The notes under the pieces are model-generated. The model did not search any database. It was not told the DNA's origin and saw nothing but the letters and a program-made list of their open reading frames with translations. From positions 1 to 64,000 of the forward strand of contig NZ_MUNW01000030.1 in NCBI RefSeq assembly GCF_002002725.1: a stretch of 64,000 nt of DNA, written 5' to 3'. The DNA comes from Sinorhizobium sp. A49 (lineage in GTDB: Bacteria; Pseudomonadota; Alphaproteobacteria; Rhizobiales; Rhizobiaceae). This document shows, piece by piece, positions 27,223 through 37,843 of this stretch. Each line of letters opens with the position of its first letter. Position 1 is the stretch's first letter. Made by a program: the position numbers and the translations under genes.

Positions 27223-28199
27223 GCGGAGGTCTCTTCGATCCGGAGGCCGTATTCGGCGCTGGAAACGATCGCCCGGTGGAACCGGATCTTCGTCAGGTAT
27301 TCGAGCGGATCCTTCTTGACGACCAGCGCGCCGGCCGGCGTCATCAGCCAGTCGTAGAGGCGCGTCAGGAAGAAGCGCAGCGCCGAACCGCGGCAGAGCA
27401 GCGGCAGGGCTTCGACCTCGTCCGGCGTCAGCTTGCGCACGCTCTCATAGCCGGAAAGCAGCGCCATGCCCTTGGTGATGTTGTAGGAGCCGTTCTTCTC
27501 GAAGCACCACGAGTTCAGGCAGACGGCCACATCGTAGGCGAGATAATCGTTACAGGCGAAATAGAAGTCGATCAGGCCAGACAGCTGGTCGCCGAGGAAG
27601 AAGACATTGTCGGGAAACAGATCCGCATGGATGACGCCATCGGGCAGCGATGTCGGCCAATGGCTCTCGAGATGCGCAAGCTCGGTTGAAATTTCGTCCT
27701 TGAGGCCGGTCTGCACCTCGTCGGCGCGCGCCTCTGAGTTGATCCAGAGCGGCCGCCAGCCGCCGACCGAAAGCGCGTTGGGGCGCTTCAGGCCGAAACC
27801 CTCGCTGGCGACATGCATCTCGGCCAACGCCCTGCCGACCTCGCGGCAATGCCTGGCTTCGGGCTTGCGGAGCCACATGCCTTCAAGGAACGAGATCACG
27901 GCGGCCGGGCGGCCAGAGAGTTCGCCCAGGAGTTCTCCGTCGGCGCGCGGCAAAGGCAGAGGGCAGGAAAGCCCACAATCGGCCAGGTGATGCATCAGTC
28001 CGAGGAAAAACGGCAGATCACCGGCATTCACGCGCTTCTCGTAGAGCGTCAGGATATAGGCGCCCTTTGTCGTGTGCAGCAGGAAGTTGGAGTTTTCGAC
28101 GCCCTCGGCAATGCCCTTGTAGGACGTCAACTGGCCGACGTCATAGGCCTCAAGAAAGGCGCTCAGGTCGTCTTCCGTGATATCGGTATAAACTGCCAC
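27219..28199 (-). CDS. thrB: Homoserine kinase (ThrB, aminoglycoside-phosphotransferase fold)
   Basis: About 326 residues. It starts [22 protein letters not shown], and [29 protein letters not shown] is the N-lobe. The catalytic loop is [13 protein letters not shown] and the metal site is [19 protein letters not shown]. This is the Pseudomonas/Rhizobium-type homoserine kinase, a different fold from the GHMP-type ThrB of E. coli. It makes O-phosphohomoserine for ThrC. The order is ispH, thrB, rnhA on the same strand with short gaps. Confidence 0.95.
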   Translation of the reverse strand: MAVYTDITEDDLSAFLEAYDVGQLTSYKGIAEGVENSNFLLHTTKGAYILTLYEKRVNAGDLPFFLGLMHHLADCGLSCPLPLPRADGELLGELSGRPAAVISFLEGMWLRKPEARHCREVGRALAEMHVASEGFGLKRPNALSVGGWRPLWINSEARADEVQTGLKDEISTELAHLESHWPTSLPDGVIHADLFPDNVFFLGDQLSGLIDFYFACNDYLAYDVAVCLNSWCFEKNGSYNITKGMALLSGYESVRKLTPDEVEALPLLCRGSALRFFLTRLYDWLMTPAGALVVKKDPLEYLTKIRFHRAIVSSAEYGLRIEETSA

Positions 28200-28238
28200 G
28201 GTTGTTCACTTTCAAGATAGGCGGGCAAGATAGATGGG

Positions 28239-29246
28239 TTATTCGCCGTTGACGAAGGCCATGTCGGCTGATGTCAGCGGCACATGGCGAATCTCGCGGT
28301 TGACGAGGAAGTTCTCGTTTTCCTCGACCGTGTCGGCAAGCTCGACGACAGCATCGTAGCGCTCGCGGAACGCCTCGATGATCTCGTTGACAATGACTTC
28401 AGGCGCCGATGCGCCCGCGGATAGGCCAACGGTCGAGAGATCGCCGATCGTCTCCCAGTCGATTTCGGCTGCCCGTTGCACGAGGACCGACTTCTTCGCA
28501 CCGGCCTTCAGCGCCACTTCGACCAGGCGCTTGGAGTTCGACGAGTTCGGCGCGCCGACCACCAGGAACAGGTCGCAGCCGGGTGCGGCCTGTTTGACCG
28601 CTTCCTGGCGGTTGGTGGTGGCATAGCAGATCGAATCCGCAGCCGGAGCCGTCAAATTGGGGAAGCGCTCGTGCAGCCGCTTGATGACACCGGCGGTGTC
28701 ATCGACGGAAAGCGTGGTCTGGGTGACGAAGCCGAGATTGTCAGGATCGGGCGGCATGTAGACATCCGCATCCTCGATGGTCTCGACCAGGGATACGGCA
28801 CCTTCCGGCAGTTGTCCCATCGTGCCAATGACTTCGGGATGGCCGGCATGGCCGATCAGCACAACGTGGCGGCCGAGCCGGTTGTGGCGCATCGCCTGCT
28901 TGTGGACCTTGGAGACCAGCGGACATGTGGCATCGAGGTAGAAGAGATTGCGCGTGTCGGCATCCGCAGGCACCGATTTCGGCACGCCATGGGCGGAAAA
29001 CACCACCGGCTGCTTGCGATGCTCCGGCGGGATCTCGTCGAGTTCCTCGACGAAAATCGCACCCTTGGCTTCGAGCCCTTCGACGACATAGCGGTTGTGC
29101 ACGATCTCGTGGCGAACATAGACCGGCGCGCCGAATTCCTTCAGCGCCAGAACGACGATCTGGATCGCCCGGTCGACGCCGGCGCAGAAGCCGCGCGGCC
29201 CGCAGAGGCGAATGGTAATCGGAGATTTTGCCGCGGATGATGCCAT
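28239..29246 (-). CDS. ispH: 4-hydroxy-3-methylbut-2-enyl diphosphate reductase
   Basis: About 335 residues. The three Cys ligands of the iron-sulfur cluster lie in [24 protein letters not shown] and [13 protein letters not shown]. The substrate motifs [23 protein letters not shown] and [11 protein letters not shown] are intact. It makes IPP and DMAPP in the last step of the MEP pathway; dxs, which encodes the first enzyme, begins at the right edge of the window. It is preceded by the DUF1304 gene with 3 bases between, so both are cotranscribed. Confidence 0.97.
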   Translation of the reverse strand: MASSAAKSPITIRLCGPRGFCAGVDRAIQIVVLALKEFGAPVYVRHEIVHNRYVVEGLEAKGAIFVEELDEIPPEHRKQPVVFSAHGVPKSVPADADTRNLFYLDATCPLVSKVHKQAMRHNRLGRHVVLIGHAGHPEVIGTMGQLPEGAVSLVETIEDADVYMPPDPDNLGFVTQTTLSVDDTAGVIKRLHERFPNLTAPAADSICYATTNRQEAVKQAAPGCDLFLVVGAPNSSNSKRLVEVALKAGAKKSVLVQRAAEIDWETIGDLSTVGLSAGASAPEVIVNEIIEAFRERYDAVVELADTVEENENFLVNREIRHVPLTSADMAFVNGE

Positions 29247-29249
29247 GGA

Positions 29250-29615
29250 TCAGGATGCCAGTAGAACGAAAACAAGGGCTGCAATGGCCGGGCCGCCCTG
29301 GATCAGCAGGATGCGCGGCTTGACCGACCAAGCGCCATATATAGCGGCAACGATCACGCACACAAGGAAGAACACCTTCAACTCGAAGGCAAATGACGCC
29401 TCCGGCTGTATGAGAGACCACAAAAGCCCGGCGGCGAGAAAGCCGTTGTAGAGCCCCTGATTGGCGGCGAGCACCCGGGTCGCCTCCGCCTGCTCCGCCG
29501 TCATGCGGAAGACGGAACGGCCCTGCGGCTTGGTCCAGAGAAACATTTCCAGCACGAGAAAACCGAGATGCAACACCGCCGACAGCGCGATCAGGATTGT
29601 TGATATCAAGCCCAT
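29250..29615 (-). CDS. DUF1304 small membrane protein
   Basis: About 121 residues with four hydrophobic helices (LISTILIALSAVLHLGFLVLEMFLW; NGFLAAGLLWSLI; FFLVCVIVAAIYGAW; GGPAIAALVFVLLAS). The segment VLAANQGLYNGFLAAGLLW is the DUF1304 signature. No function is known. It sits directly ahead of ispH in an operon-like arrangement, but DUF1304 genes occur in many contexts, so no role in isoprenoid synthesis is claimed. Confidence 0.85.
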   Translation of the reverse strand: MGLISTILIALSAVLHLGFLVLEMFLWTKPQGRSVFRMTAEQAEATRVLAANQGLYNGFLAAGLLWSLIQPEASFAFELKVFFLVCVIVAAIYGAWSVKPRILLIQGGPAIAALVFVLLAS

Positions 29616-29659
29616 TCCACATGCCCCTCAACTGTGTCGCGCAGGGATAGCACGGCGCT

Positions 29660-29757
29660 ACTGCCTGTTTCCTTAAATCCTATTCGATTTAGGGAAACAG
29701 GCAGCAATTCAAAGTGCCACAGCGACCTTTGCGCGTCACAAGACGCGCTGTAGAGGG
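29660..29757. repeat. Dispersed double-hairpin repeat, family 1, copy A
   Basis: GTTTCCTTAAATC, 6 bases and GATTTAGGGAAAC form the first hairpin. The block GGCAGCAATTCAAAGTG follows. The second hairpin is ACAGCG ... GCGCGTC-ACAA-GACGCGC ... GCTGT. The same order occurs at 50798-50896, and the first hairpin again at 62645. It fills the gap before DUF1304. Confidence 0.7.
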
Positions 29758-29761
29758 TCGC

Positions 29762-30517
29762 CTATGGCTTGCGCCGCATGAGAAAGACACCACTGACCAC
29801 AACCAAGGCTCCGGCAAGGCCGTACCAGGTCAGCGCATATTGCAGATGGCTGTTCGGCAGATCGAACTGGGTAACGCCACCGATCGGCAAGCCGCCCGGA
29901 TTGGGCGACGCATCGGCATCGACGAAGAACGGCAGGACCTTGTCGGCGGAAAGCCCGACCGACAACGCCATCGCGTCGAGGTCCTTCCAGTAGAAGATGT
30001 TCTTGGCGAGGTCATTGTCCGGGACGATCGACGATGGCTTCTCACTGAGCTTCGGCCTTGCAAGGCCGTTGATCGACACGGAGGTCGGGAGTTCGCCGGC
30101 AAGACGGGTCGACGACTCCTTTTGCTCGAAGGGCACGAAACCGCGATTGATAAACAGGAAACGGTCGTCATCCAGCATCAATGGCGTAAAGATGTAGTAG
30201 CCGGTGCGACCATTGTAGGTCGCGAAGAAGTGTCGTTCCTTGCTGTGGTCGAACCGGCCGGGGACGGTGACGGTCCGGTAGTCGATATCGCCGCCTTCTG
30301 CCATGATCCCTTCGATCTCGGCGAGCGTCACCGGCGGCGCCGACCGACGTTCGGCGATCGCGGCGAGCAGGCCCTCTTTCCAGTGCAGCCGTTGCATCTG
30401 CCAGGTGCCGAGCGAGATGAGGATCGCAAAAGTGGTCGCAAGCAGGATGAAGGCGCCGATGCGCCCAACAAGGCTGCCCTTCTTTTTGGTCAGGACTTCA
30501 GCCACGATCGATTTCAC
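29762..30517 (-). CDS. SURF1-family cytochrome oxidase assembly protein
   Basis: About 251 residues with one membrane helix at each end (GAFILLATTFAILISLGTWQM near residue 22; TWYGLAGALVVVSGVFLM near the C-terminus) and a periplasmic domain between. SURF1 blocks include LGTWQMQRLHWKEGLLAAI, TVTVPGRFDHSKERHFFATYNGRTGYYIFTPL and FLFINRGFVP. Surf1 takes part in heme a insertion into subunit I of aa3 oxidases. It overlaps the DUF983 gene by about 20 bases and belongs to the oxidase assembly gene group to its right. Confidence 0.92.
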   Translation of the reverse strand: MKSIVAEVLTKKKGSLVGRIGAFILLATTFAILISLGTWQMQRLHWKEGLLAAIAERRSAPPVTLAEIEGIMAEGGDIDYRTVTVPGRFDHSKERHFFATYNGRTGYYIFTPLMLDDDRFLFINRGFVPFEQKESSTRLAGELPTSVSINGLARPKLSEKPSSIVPDNDLAKNIFYWKDLDAMALSVGLSADKVLPFFVDADASPNPGGLPIGGVTQFDLPNSHLQYALTWYGLAGALVVVSGVFLMRRKP

Positions 30518-30881
30518 CCGGCCGCGCGTTGTTGCGGTATTGCAGGTTGATGAGGATGCCCTTCAGCATGCGCGTCAGCCCGAGACTGAAGACGATCGCC
30601 AGCGGTATCCACAGCAGAAAATGCAGCCAGAGCGGCGGATTGAAGTTGACCTCCATCCAGAGCGCTGCACCGACGACGATGAAGCCGACAATCAGGATGA
30701 CGAAGACGACAGGACCGTCACCGGAATCGGCGAAGCGATAATCAAGATCGCAGTTGGCACAGACGGGCTTGACCGTCAGGAACCCATCGAACAGCTTGCC
30801 CTGGCCGCAGCGTGGGCACAGGCCCTTGATGCCTGCCATGACCGGTTCGACCGGCGGATAGAGGGCTTTGTCGTCGCTCAC
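30498..30881 (-). CDS. DUF983 family protein
   Basis: About 127 residues from a GTG start. A zinc-ribbon-like motif (GIKGLCPRCGQGKLFDGFLTVKPVCANCDLDY, two CxxC pairs) precedes two membrane helices (VVFVILIVGFIVVGAALWM; LHFLLWIPLAIVFSLGLTRML). DUF983 genes nearly always sit with cox genes in alphaproteobacteria, and a role in oxidase maturation is suspected, not proven. The GTG overlaps the stop of the upstream L,D-transpeptidase as GTGA, which supports this start over longer ones. Confidence 0.88.
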   Translation of the reverse strand: MSDDKALYPPVEPVMAGIKGLCPRCGQGKLFDGFLTVKPVCANCDLDYRFADSGDGPVVFVILIVGFIVVGAALWMEVNFNPPLWLHFLLWIPLAIVFSLGLTRMLKGILINLQYRNNARPGEIDRG

Positions 30882-31372
30882 GGATTGATCTCTATCGGGG
30901 TGTTGTTGGGAACCATGTTCCAGATTTCGTCCATTTCGGCATTGGTAACCGCAATGCAGCCATCCGTCCAATCGAACATCTGCGTCATAAACGCCAGCCA
31001 GCCGAAATAATTGGGCTGACCGTGGATCATGATCATGCCACCGGGTTCGACACCCTTGGCTGCCGCTGCCGTGACGTCCTCGGGCCGGGGGTAGGAGACA
31101 TGCATCGACAGATGGTAACCGCTCTTGTCGTTGCGCCAGTCCAGTACATAAAGGCCCTCCGGCGTCCGCCGATCGCCTTCGCGCTCTTTATGACCGATGG
31201 GATTGCCACCAAGAGCGATCGAATACTCACGCAGCATCTCGCCATCACGGTAAAGCTGCAGGAGACGCTTCGCCTTGTGCACCACCACGCGGTCGGCCGG
31301 GTCGTTCGCCAGGGCCGAAGAGCATGCAGCCAGCAGCCACGCCATTGTCACCACAAACACACGCACTTTCAT
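30878..31372 (-). CDS. L,D-transpeptidase (YkuD domain)
   Basis: About 164 residues. The signal sequence is MKVRVFVVTMAWLLAACSSALA, with a possible lipobox at LLAAC. The YkuD domain has VHKAKRLLQLYRDGEMLREYSIALGG and the active-site block GMIMIHGQP ... FDWTDGCIAVTNAEMDEIW, with the catalytic Cys near residue 141 and the His in MIHGQP. It would form 3-3 crosslinks in peptidoglycan or attach proteins to it, which is prominent in Rhizobiales with polar growth. It lies between the oxidase operon terminator and DUF983, so it can be transcribed separately from ctaE. A GGGAGGA ribosome site precedes the ATG. Confidence 0.92.
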   Translation of the reverse strand: MKVRVFVVTMAWLLAACSSALANDPADRVVVHKAKRLLQLYRDGEMLREYSIALGGNPIGHKEREGDRRTPEGLYVLDWRNDKSGYHLSMHVSYPRPEDVTAAAAKGVEPGGMIMIHGQPNYFGWLAFMTQMFDWTDGCIAVTNAEMDEIWNMVPNNTPIEINP

Positions 31373-31410
31373 GCCGACTCGTCCTCCCGATACAACCGCA
31401 AGACAGACAA

Positions 31411-31445
31411 AAAATAAGGCGGCTGCATGGTCGCAGCCGCCTCAT
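31411..31445 (-). terminator. Terminator of the ctaCDB-coxF-ctaG-ctaE operon
   Basis: On the minus strand, AGGCGGCTGC and GCAGCCGCCT arms are followed by TTATTTTTTG. It stands between ctaE and the L,D-transpeptidase gene. Confidence 0.88.
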
Positions 31446-31471
31446 CGAGAAGAGCGTGAGCTCTCCTGTCT

Positions 31472-32350
31472 TTACATGTGAGCGATAGGCGCGCCCCAAC
31501 CACCCCAGATGTAGATGGAGAAGAAGAGGAAGAGCCAGACGACGTCAACGAAGTGCCAGTACCAGGCGGCCGCTTCGAAGCCGAAATGCTGCTTCGGCGT
31601 GAAGTCGCCACGCAGCGCGCGCAGCAGGCAGACGAGAAGGAAGATCGTGCCGACGAGGACGTGGAAGCCGTGGAAGCCGGTCGCCATGAAGAAGGTCGCG
31701 CCGTAGATCGAGTCCTTGAAGGCGAACGGAGCGTGAGCGTATTCGTAGGCCTGAACGTAGGAGAACAGCACGCCGAGGACGACCGTCAGCGACAGGCCGT
31801 AGATCAGGCCCTTGCGATCATTGTGCAGCAGTGCGTGGTGCGCCCAGGTGACCGTCGTGCCGGACAGCAGCAGGATGACGGTGTTGTAGAGCGGCAGGTG
31901 CCAGGGGTCGAGTACCTCGATGCCCTTCGGCGGCCAGACGCCACCGGTAAAGGCCGTACGGGTTGCCTGGATGGCTTCGCCGGGGAAGAGGCTGGCGTCG
32001 AAATAGGCCCAGAACCAGGCGACGAAGAACATCACTTCCGAAGCGATGAACATGATCATGCCATAGCGCAGGTGCAGCGAGACGACGCGGGTGTGGTGAC
32101 CCTCGTGTGCTTCCTTTACCGTGTCCGACCACCAGCCGTACATGGTGTAGAGAACGACGACGAGGCCGATGAAGAAGACCCACGGATTGGCAAGCTCTGC
32201 GCCGAACAGCTTGAAGGAGCCGCCGGAAAGATAGCGCATGTAGCCGACACCGCCGAACGCCATGACGAATGCGCCGATCGAGGCAAGCAACGGCCAGGGG
32301 CTCGGGTCGATGATGTGGTAGTCGTGATTCTTCTGATGCGCATCGGCCAT
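31472..32350 (-). CDS. ctaE: Cytochrome c oxidase subunit III
   Basis: About 292 residues with seven membrane helices. It starts [28 protein letters not shown]. Conserved subunit III stretches are [79 protein letters not shown] and [21 protein letters not shown]. It is part of the aa3-type oxidase in the inner membrane. It follows ctaG by 64 bases and ends the operon. Confidence 0.97.
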   Translation of the reverse strand: MADAHQKNHDYHIIDPSPWPLLASIGAFVMAFGGVGYMRYLSGGSFKLFGAELANPWVFFIGLVVVLYTMYGWWSDTVKEAHEGHHTRVVSLHLRYGMIMFIASEVMFFVAWFWAYFDASLFPGEAIQATRTAFTGGVWPPKGIEVLDPWHLPLYNTVILLLSGTTVTWAHHALLHNDRKGLIYGLSLTVVLGVLFSYVQAYEYAHAPFAFKDSIYGATFFMATGFHGFHVLVGTIFLLVCLLRALRGDFTPKQHFGFEAAAWYWHFVDVVWLFLFFSIYIWGGWGAPIAHM

Positions 32351-32414
32351 GTCAGTAATCCCCGATAGGTCTTTCTCTTGTCGCCCTTCCGGCTTAGCCG
32401 AAACGGGCCTCCAG

Positions 32415-33014
32415 TCAAAGTTTGTTCTCAGTTTCGCCCGTCTTCACCTGTGCGACCGGCTTTGACGGCTCGCGCGGGTAGAAGGTGTAGGAAAGCGTCA
32501 GTGTCTTGATGTCCTTGGTCTCGACCGCGTTGACCATGTCCGGATCGACGAAGAATACCACCGGCATCTCCATCTCCTCTCCCGGCTGCAGGGTCGTCTC
32601 GGTAAAGCAGAAGCATTGGACCTTGTTGAAGTAGGCACCGGCCTGCATCGGCGTGACGTTGAACGTCGCCTGGCCCGTCGTCGGCTTCGACGAAAGGTTC
32701 TTGGCGCGGTACATCACCTGCACGGTCTCGCCGATACGGACGTCGATGTCGCGCTGCACCGGCTTGAACTCCCAGGGCAGGCCGCCCGAGGTATTGGCGT
32801 CGAAGGTAACCTTGACCTTTTCGTCGAGGATGACGTCCGATGCCTGCTCGACGCGCTGCGTCGTGCCGTTATAGCCGGTGACGCGGCAGAACATGTCGTA
32901 GAGCGGCACGGCCGCATAGGCCATGCCGGTCATACCGACAACGAAGGCGACGCAGGTGCCGACGATGACACCGTTGGAGCGCTGCTTCTGCTCGGGGTTC
33001 TGAGAGGTCGTCAT
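32415..33014 (-). CDS. ctaG: Cytochrome c oxidase assembly protein CtaG/Cox11
   Basis: About 199 residues. A single membrane helix near residue 18 ([24 protein letters not shown]) anchors a periplasmic domain carrying the copper motif [42 protein letters not shown] is the conserved Cys region after the helix. CtaG delivers copper to the CuB site of subunit I. The ATG giving [14 protein letters not shown] is used; longer versions run through the small coxF gene. It starts 11 bases after coxF. Confidence 0.95.
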   Translation of the reverse strand: MTTSQNPEQKQRSNGVIVGTCVAFVVGMTGMAYAAVPLYDMFCRVTGYNGTTQRVEQASDVILDEKVKVTFDANTSGGLPWEFKPVQRDIDVRIGETVQVMYRAKNLSSKPTTGQATFNVTPMQAGAYFNKVQCFCFTETTLQPGEEMEMPVVFFVDPDMVNAVETKDIKTLTLSYTFYPREPSKPVAQVKTGETENKL

Positions 33015-33025
33015 GCTGCGGCTCC

Positions 33026-33166
33026 TCAGTTGACCATGCCGTTGCCGAACTTGATCAGCGTGACGACGTAGAAGAGGACGACAAGGCCAGCCAGGACGAC
33101 ACCGAGCGCAATGTTGCGGCCGCGGCGGGACTTCTTCTGGGCTTCGTTGAGCTTGACGGTTTCCAT
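33026..33166 (-). CDS. coxF: Small membrane protein CoxF
   Basis: 46 residues: [20 protein letters not shown], then a hydrophobic helix of about 20 residues ([20 protein letters not shown]) and GNGMVN. A basic N-terminus followed by one helix is what the CoxF family looks like, and the position between ctaB and ctaG is the classic one in alphaproteobacteria. Its start ATG overlaps the ctaB stop codon as TGATG, and ctaG follows after 11 bases. Its role in oxidase biogenesis is not well known. Confidence 0.88.
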   Translation of the reverse strand: METVKLNEAQKKSRRGRNIALGVVLAGLVVLFYVVTLIKFGNGMVN

Positions 33167-34122
33167 CAGGCAACACTCCCGGCATTCAGCCAGATATTGA
33201 CGATCAGGTGATCCGCCATCAGGGCGGAGAAGATCACGAACAGATACATGATCGAGAAGGCGAAAAGTTTCTTGGCGGGCAGCATGCGCTCATCCGTCTC
33301 AGGCATGCGCAGCACGCCGATCGAATACCAGACGAAACCGAGACCAAGTGCTGCCGCGACCGCGCCATAACCGACGCTCGCAAAGCCGAGCAAGGTGGGA
33401 CAGATGCCGATCAGCGCCGTCAGAACCGCATAGATGACGATCTGCTTCTTGGTGGTCGCCTGGCCTGCGACATTGGGCAGCATCGGCACGCCGACGGAGC
33501 CATAATCGCCCATCTTGAACAGCGCGAGCGCCCAGAAATGCGCCGGCGTCCACAGGAAGGTGATGAGGAAAAGTACGATGCTTTCTACCGAAACGCCGCC
33601 AGTCACGCAGGCCCAGCCGATCATCGGCGGGAAGGCGCCGGCAGCGCCACCGATGACGATGTTCTGCGGCGTCGAGCGCTTGAGCCACATCGTGTAGATA
33701 ACGGCGTAGAAGAAGATGGTGAAGGCGAGCAACCCGGCTGCGAGCCAATTGACGGCGAGCCCAAGGATGATCACGGAAAAGGCCGACAGCGTCAGGCCGA
33801 AGGCGAGCGCTTCCTCGGGCAGGATCTTGCCTGCCGGGATCGGGCGCTTGGCCGTGCGGGTCATGACCGCGTCGATATCGGCATCGTACCACATGTTGAG
33901 TGCGCCGGAGGCGCCGGCACCAACAGCGATGCACAGGATGGCGATGAAACCGATGAAGGGATTGATGTGTCCGGGGGCGAGCACGAGGCCCGCAAGCGCC
34001 GTGAACACGACGAGCGACATGACGCGGGGCTTAAGAAGCTCGAAATAATCGCGCGCAGAGGCCTCGGACAGGCGCGGTGCGCCATCCATGCCCATTGCTT
34101 CGTGATTGTCGATGACCGTCAT
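33166..34122 (-). CDS. ctaB: Protoheme IX farnesyltransferase (heme O synthase)
   Basis: About 318 residues with about nine membrane helices. The prenyl-diphosphate site is [23 protein letters not shown], and [14 protein letters not shown]-like sequence ([17 protein letters not shown]) is the second conserved loop. It adds a farnesyl group to heme b to make heme o, the precursor of heme a. AAGGACGAGAC precedes the chosen ATG ([11 protein letters not shown]). An in-frame ATG overlapping the ctaD stop codon (TGATG) would add 33 basic residues and cannot be excluded. Confidence 0.95.
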   Translation of the reverse strand: MTVIDNHEAMGMDGAPRLSEASARDYFELLKPRVMSLVVFTALAGLVLAPGHINPFIGFIAILCIAVGAGASGALNMWYDADIDAVMTRTAKRPIPAGKILPEEALAFGLTLSAFSVIILGLAVNWLAAGLLAFTIFFYAVIYTMWLKRSTPQNIVIGGAAGAFPPMIGWACVTGGVSVESIVLFLITFLWTPAHFWALALFKMGDYGSVGVPMLPNVAGQATTKKQIVIYAVLTALIGICPTLLGFASVGYGAVAAALGLGFVWYSIGVLRMPETDERMLPAKKLFAFSIMYLFVIFSALMADHLIVNIWLNAGSVA

Positions 34123-34184
34123 GTCTCGTCCTTGATCGTCTTTTGCCCATAGGGGCCGTCTTTTGCCGGTTCTCCGGCGGGGGG

Positions 34185-34206
34185 AAGCCGCCGGAACCGG
34201 CGGCTT
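34185..34206. other. Inverted repeat between ctaD and ctaB
   Basis: AAGCCGCCGG and CCGGCGGCTT arms meet with a 2-base centre. No T tract follows, so it is more likely an RNA stability or processing hairpin than a terminator. It could uncouple ctaD from ctaB message levels. Confidence 0.5.
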
Positions 34207-34220
34207 CTGTTTCTTTCCCA

Positions 34221-35930
<1,710 letters not shown>

Positions 35931-36815
35931 TTACTGTGCGGCGTTAGCGGCGACGTCAACGGCCTTGGCCGCGCCGTCGATGGACGCCATGAGCGCCTTG
36001 TTCGCATCGCCGATATTGGTTGCGGCGGCAGCGAGCCAGGCGTCGTATTTTTCCTGCGAAACAACGCGGACGGCGATCGGCATATAGGCGTGGTCCTTGC
36101 CGCAGAGCTCGGAACACTGGCCATAGTAGAGGCCTTCACGGTCAGCCTTGAACCAGGTTTCGTTCAGGCGGCCGGGAACGGCATCGATCTTAACGCCGAA
36201 GGCGGGCATCGCGAAAGCGTGAATGACGTCGGCAGCCGTAACGAGCAGACGAACGGTCTTGCCGACCGGAACGACGACTTCGTTGTCGACGGCGAGAAGG
36301 CGCGGATATTCGACCTTGTCTTCCTTGCCAAGGCTCGCACGATCCTCTTCCTTCATCAGCAGGCTGTCGAAGGAGAGCGGGCTTTCGCCGACTTCATATT
36401 CATAGGACCAGTACCACTGGTTACCCGTCGCCTTGACCGTCAGATCCGGATTGGCCGGCGGCGTCAGCTGCGCGGTCAGAAGCTGGAAGGACGGAATGGC
36501 CAGGAACAGCAGAATGATGACCGGACCAACGGTCCAGACAACCTCGATAGCGGTGTTGTGGCTGGTCTTGGAGGGCACCGGATTGACGCTCTCACGGAAT
36601 TTGACCACCACGACAATCAGCAGCAGGAGGACAAACAGAGTGATCGGAATGATGAACCACAGGGTATAGTGTTCAAACCACGTGATTTCTTCCATAATGC
36701 CCGTCGCCGCCGTCTGAAAGTTCGTCTGCCAGTCGACAGGCTTGTCAGCGTAGGCGCTCGAAGCAAAAAGCAGACAGGCAAGCGCTGCCATAACTGCATA
36801 GGCCTTATTTTTCAC
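35931..36815 (-). CDS. ctaC: Cytochrome c oxidase subunit II
   Basis: About 294 residues. A signal peptide (KNKAYAVMAALACLLFASSAYA) precedes two membrane helices (LWFIIPITLFVLLLLIVVVV; VWTVGPVIILLFLAIPSF). The periplasmic cupredoxin domain has the CuA ligands (VIHAFAMPAFG; GQCSELCGKDHAYMP) and the aromatic patch NQWYWSYEYE. It accepts electrons from cytochrome c. The GTG is taken as start because GGGGAGA stands 7 bases before it; a TTG five codons upstream is a weaker choice. It is the first gene of the oxidase operon. The FNR-type box lies about 20 bases upstream of the start codon. Confidence 0.97.
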   Translation of the reverse strand: MKNKAYAVMAALACLLFASSAYADKPVDWQTNFQTAATGIMEEITWFEHYTLWFIIPITLFVLLLLIVVVVKFRESVNPVPSKTSHNTAIEVVWTVGPVIILLFLAIPSFQLLTAQLTPPANPDLTVKATGNQWYWSYEYEVGESPLSFDSLLMKEEDRASLGKEDKVEYPRLLAVDNEVVVPVGKTVRLLVTAADVIHAFAMPAFGVKIDAVPGRLNETWFKADREGLYYGQCSELCGKDHAYMPIAVRVVSQEKYDAWLAAAATNIGDANKALMASIDGAAKAVDVAANAAQ

Positions 36816-36835
36816 AATATGTCTCCCCAATGCGC

Positions 36836-36849
36836 TTGATCAGGATCAA
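36836..36849. promoter_or_regulatory. Perfect FNR/FixK-type box upstream of ctaC
   Basis: TTGATCAGGATCAA matches the consensus TTGAT-N4-ATCAA at all ten positions. It is about 20 bases before the ctaC start codon and over 320 bases from the divergent ialB-like gene. A site this close to the start would normally block transcription, consistent with repression of the aerobic oxidase at low oxygen. Confidence 0.72.
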
Positions 36850-37170
36850 ACCGGAACGCAGAATCCCTGCGATACTGCTGCGCTTCAAACCACAGTTTGC
36901 CCAACGCCGCAACATCTGTGCAATCAACCCCATGCGGCATTTTTGCACAAATGCGACTTTTCTCACAGGCACCCCTCGGAACCCCCAGCGAATCGACTTA
37001 TATGCCTCGATCTGCGCCACTGTCGGCGCTCTCACGCCACGTCAGCGCGACAATGGCGTTCCGCGAGCCCAATTTCCGCCATATGGCGCTGGAATGTACC
37101 CCGCAGGGCTTTTCATTTCTCCCCGCGCACTTCAAGAATAGCCCTGATGATTCGACGTTTTGAGGTTTAC
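36850..37170. other. Long divergent intergenic region, ctaC to ialB-like gene
   Basis: Apart from the FNR-type box, this stretch holds no credible gene. An ORF of about 100 codons on the plus strand has no ribosome site and no domain-like sequence. A short inverted repeat, GCATTT-TTGCAC-AAATGC (36937-36954), may be an operator or promoter element. The region must carry the promoters of both flanking genes; I could not fix their -35/-10 boxes. Confidence 0.5.
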
Positions 37171-37701
37171 ATGGGCCTGCCCCTCTTCTCCCGACTGTCG
37201 GCTCTTGCCGCTCTCGGATTTGCCGTCCTCGCCCTTCCCACGGCGAGCGCTGCCCAACAACCCGCTGGCGCGCCCGGAACGGTCAAGTCCAACCACGGCG
37301 CCTGGTCGATCGTCTGCGATCAGCCGGCAGGTGCATCGACCGACCAGTGCGCCCTGATGCAGAACGTCATCGCCGAAGACCGGCCGGAAGTCGGCCTCTC
37401 GGTCGTCGTGCTGAAGACCGCCGACCGCAAGGCGAAGATCCTGCGCGTTCTGGCGCCGCTCGGCGTGCTGTTGCCGAACGGTCTTGGTCTCAACGTCGAC
37501 GGCAAGGATATCGGTCGCGCCTATTTCGTGCGCTGTTTCTCCGACGGCTGCTATGCCGAGGTCGTGCTTGAAGACGAACTGTTGAAGACCTTCCGCTCCG
37601 GCGCGACAGCAACCTTCATCGTCTTCCAGTCGCCGGAAGAAGGCATCGGCATTCCGGTCGACCTCAAGGGTTTTGGCGAAGGCTACGACGCCCTGCCCTG
37701 A
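37171..37701 (+). CDS. Invasion-associated locus B (IalB) family protein
   Basis: About 176 residues. The signal peptide is MGLPLFSRLSALAALGFAVLALPTASA. The mature protein has the IalB pattern: HGAWSIVCDQPAGASTDQCALMQN, VGLSVVVLKTADRKAKILRVLAPLGVLLPNGLGLNVDGKDIGRAYFVRCFSDGCYAEVVL. Four cysteines probably form two disulfides. IalB was named in Bartonella, where it affects red-cell entry; in rhizobia its function is unknown and likely structural in the periplasm. A TTTTGAGG ribosome site precedes the ATG. It is divergent from the oxidase operon. Confidence 0.88.
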   Translation: MGLPLFSRLSALAALGFAVLALPTASAAQQPAGAPGTVKSNHGAWSIVCDQPAGASTDQCALMQNVIAEDRPEVGLSVVVLKTADRKAKILRVLAPLGVLLPNGLGLNVDGKDIGRAYFVRCFSDGCYAEVVLEDELLKTFRSGATATFIVFQSPEEGIGIPVDLKGFGEGYDALP

Positions 37702-37727
37702 TGGCACGCGCCAGAGAATACGTTTCA

Positions 37728-37755
37728 GAGCCGCGCCCCGAGCGCGGCTTTTTCG
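37728..37755 (+). terminator. Terminator of the ialB-like gene
   Basis: AGCCGCGC and GCGCGGCT arms with a short loop are followed by TTTTTCGTTT. Confidence 0.85.
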
Positions 37756-37786
37756 TTTCTGCGGCGAAGCCAATCGTAAGACAGAC

Positions 37787-37812
37787 AAAAGCCCGGGTGG
37801 TTGCCCGGGCTT
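37787..37812 (-). terminator. Terminator of ribB
   Basis: On the minus strand AAGCCCGGG and CCCGGGCTT arms are followed by TTTGTCTGTC. It faces the ialB-like terminator, separating convergent genes. Confidence 0.8.
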
Positions 37813-37843
37813 GCCAAGTTCAAAGATGCGCAATCGTTCGGCG

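Noticed and set aside
36830-37141. ORF of about 103 codons between ctaC and the ialB-like gene
   Set aside because: No ribosome site, odd composition, and it contains the FNR-type box and probable promoters.
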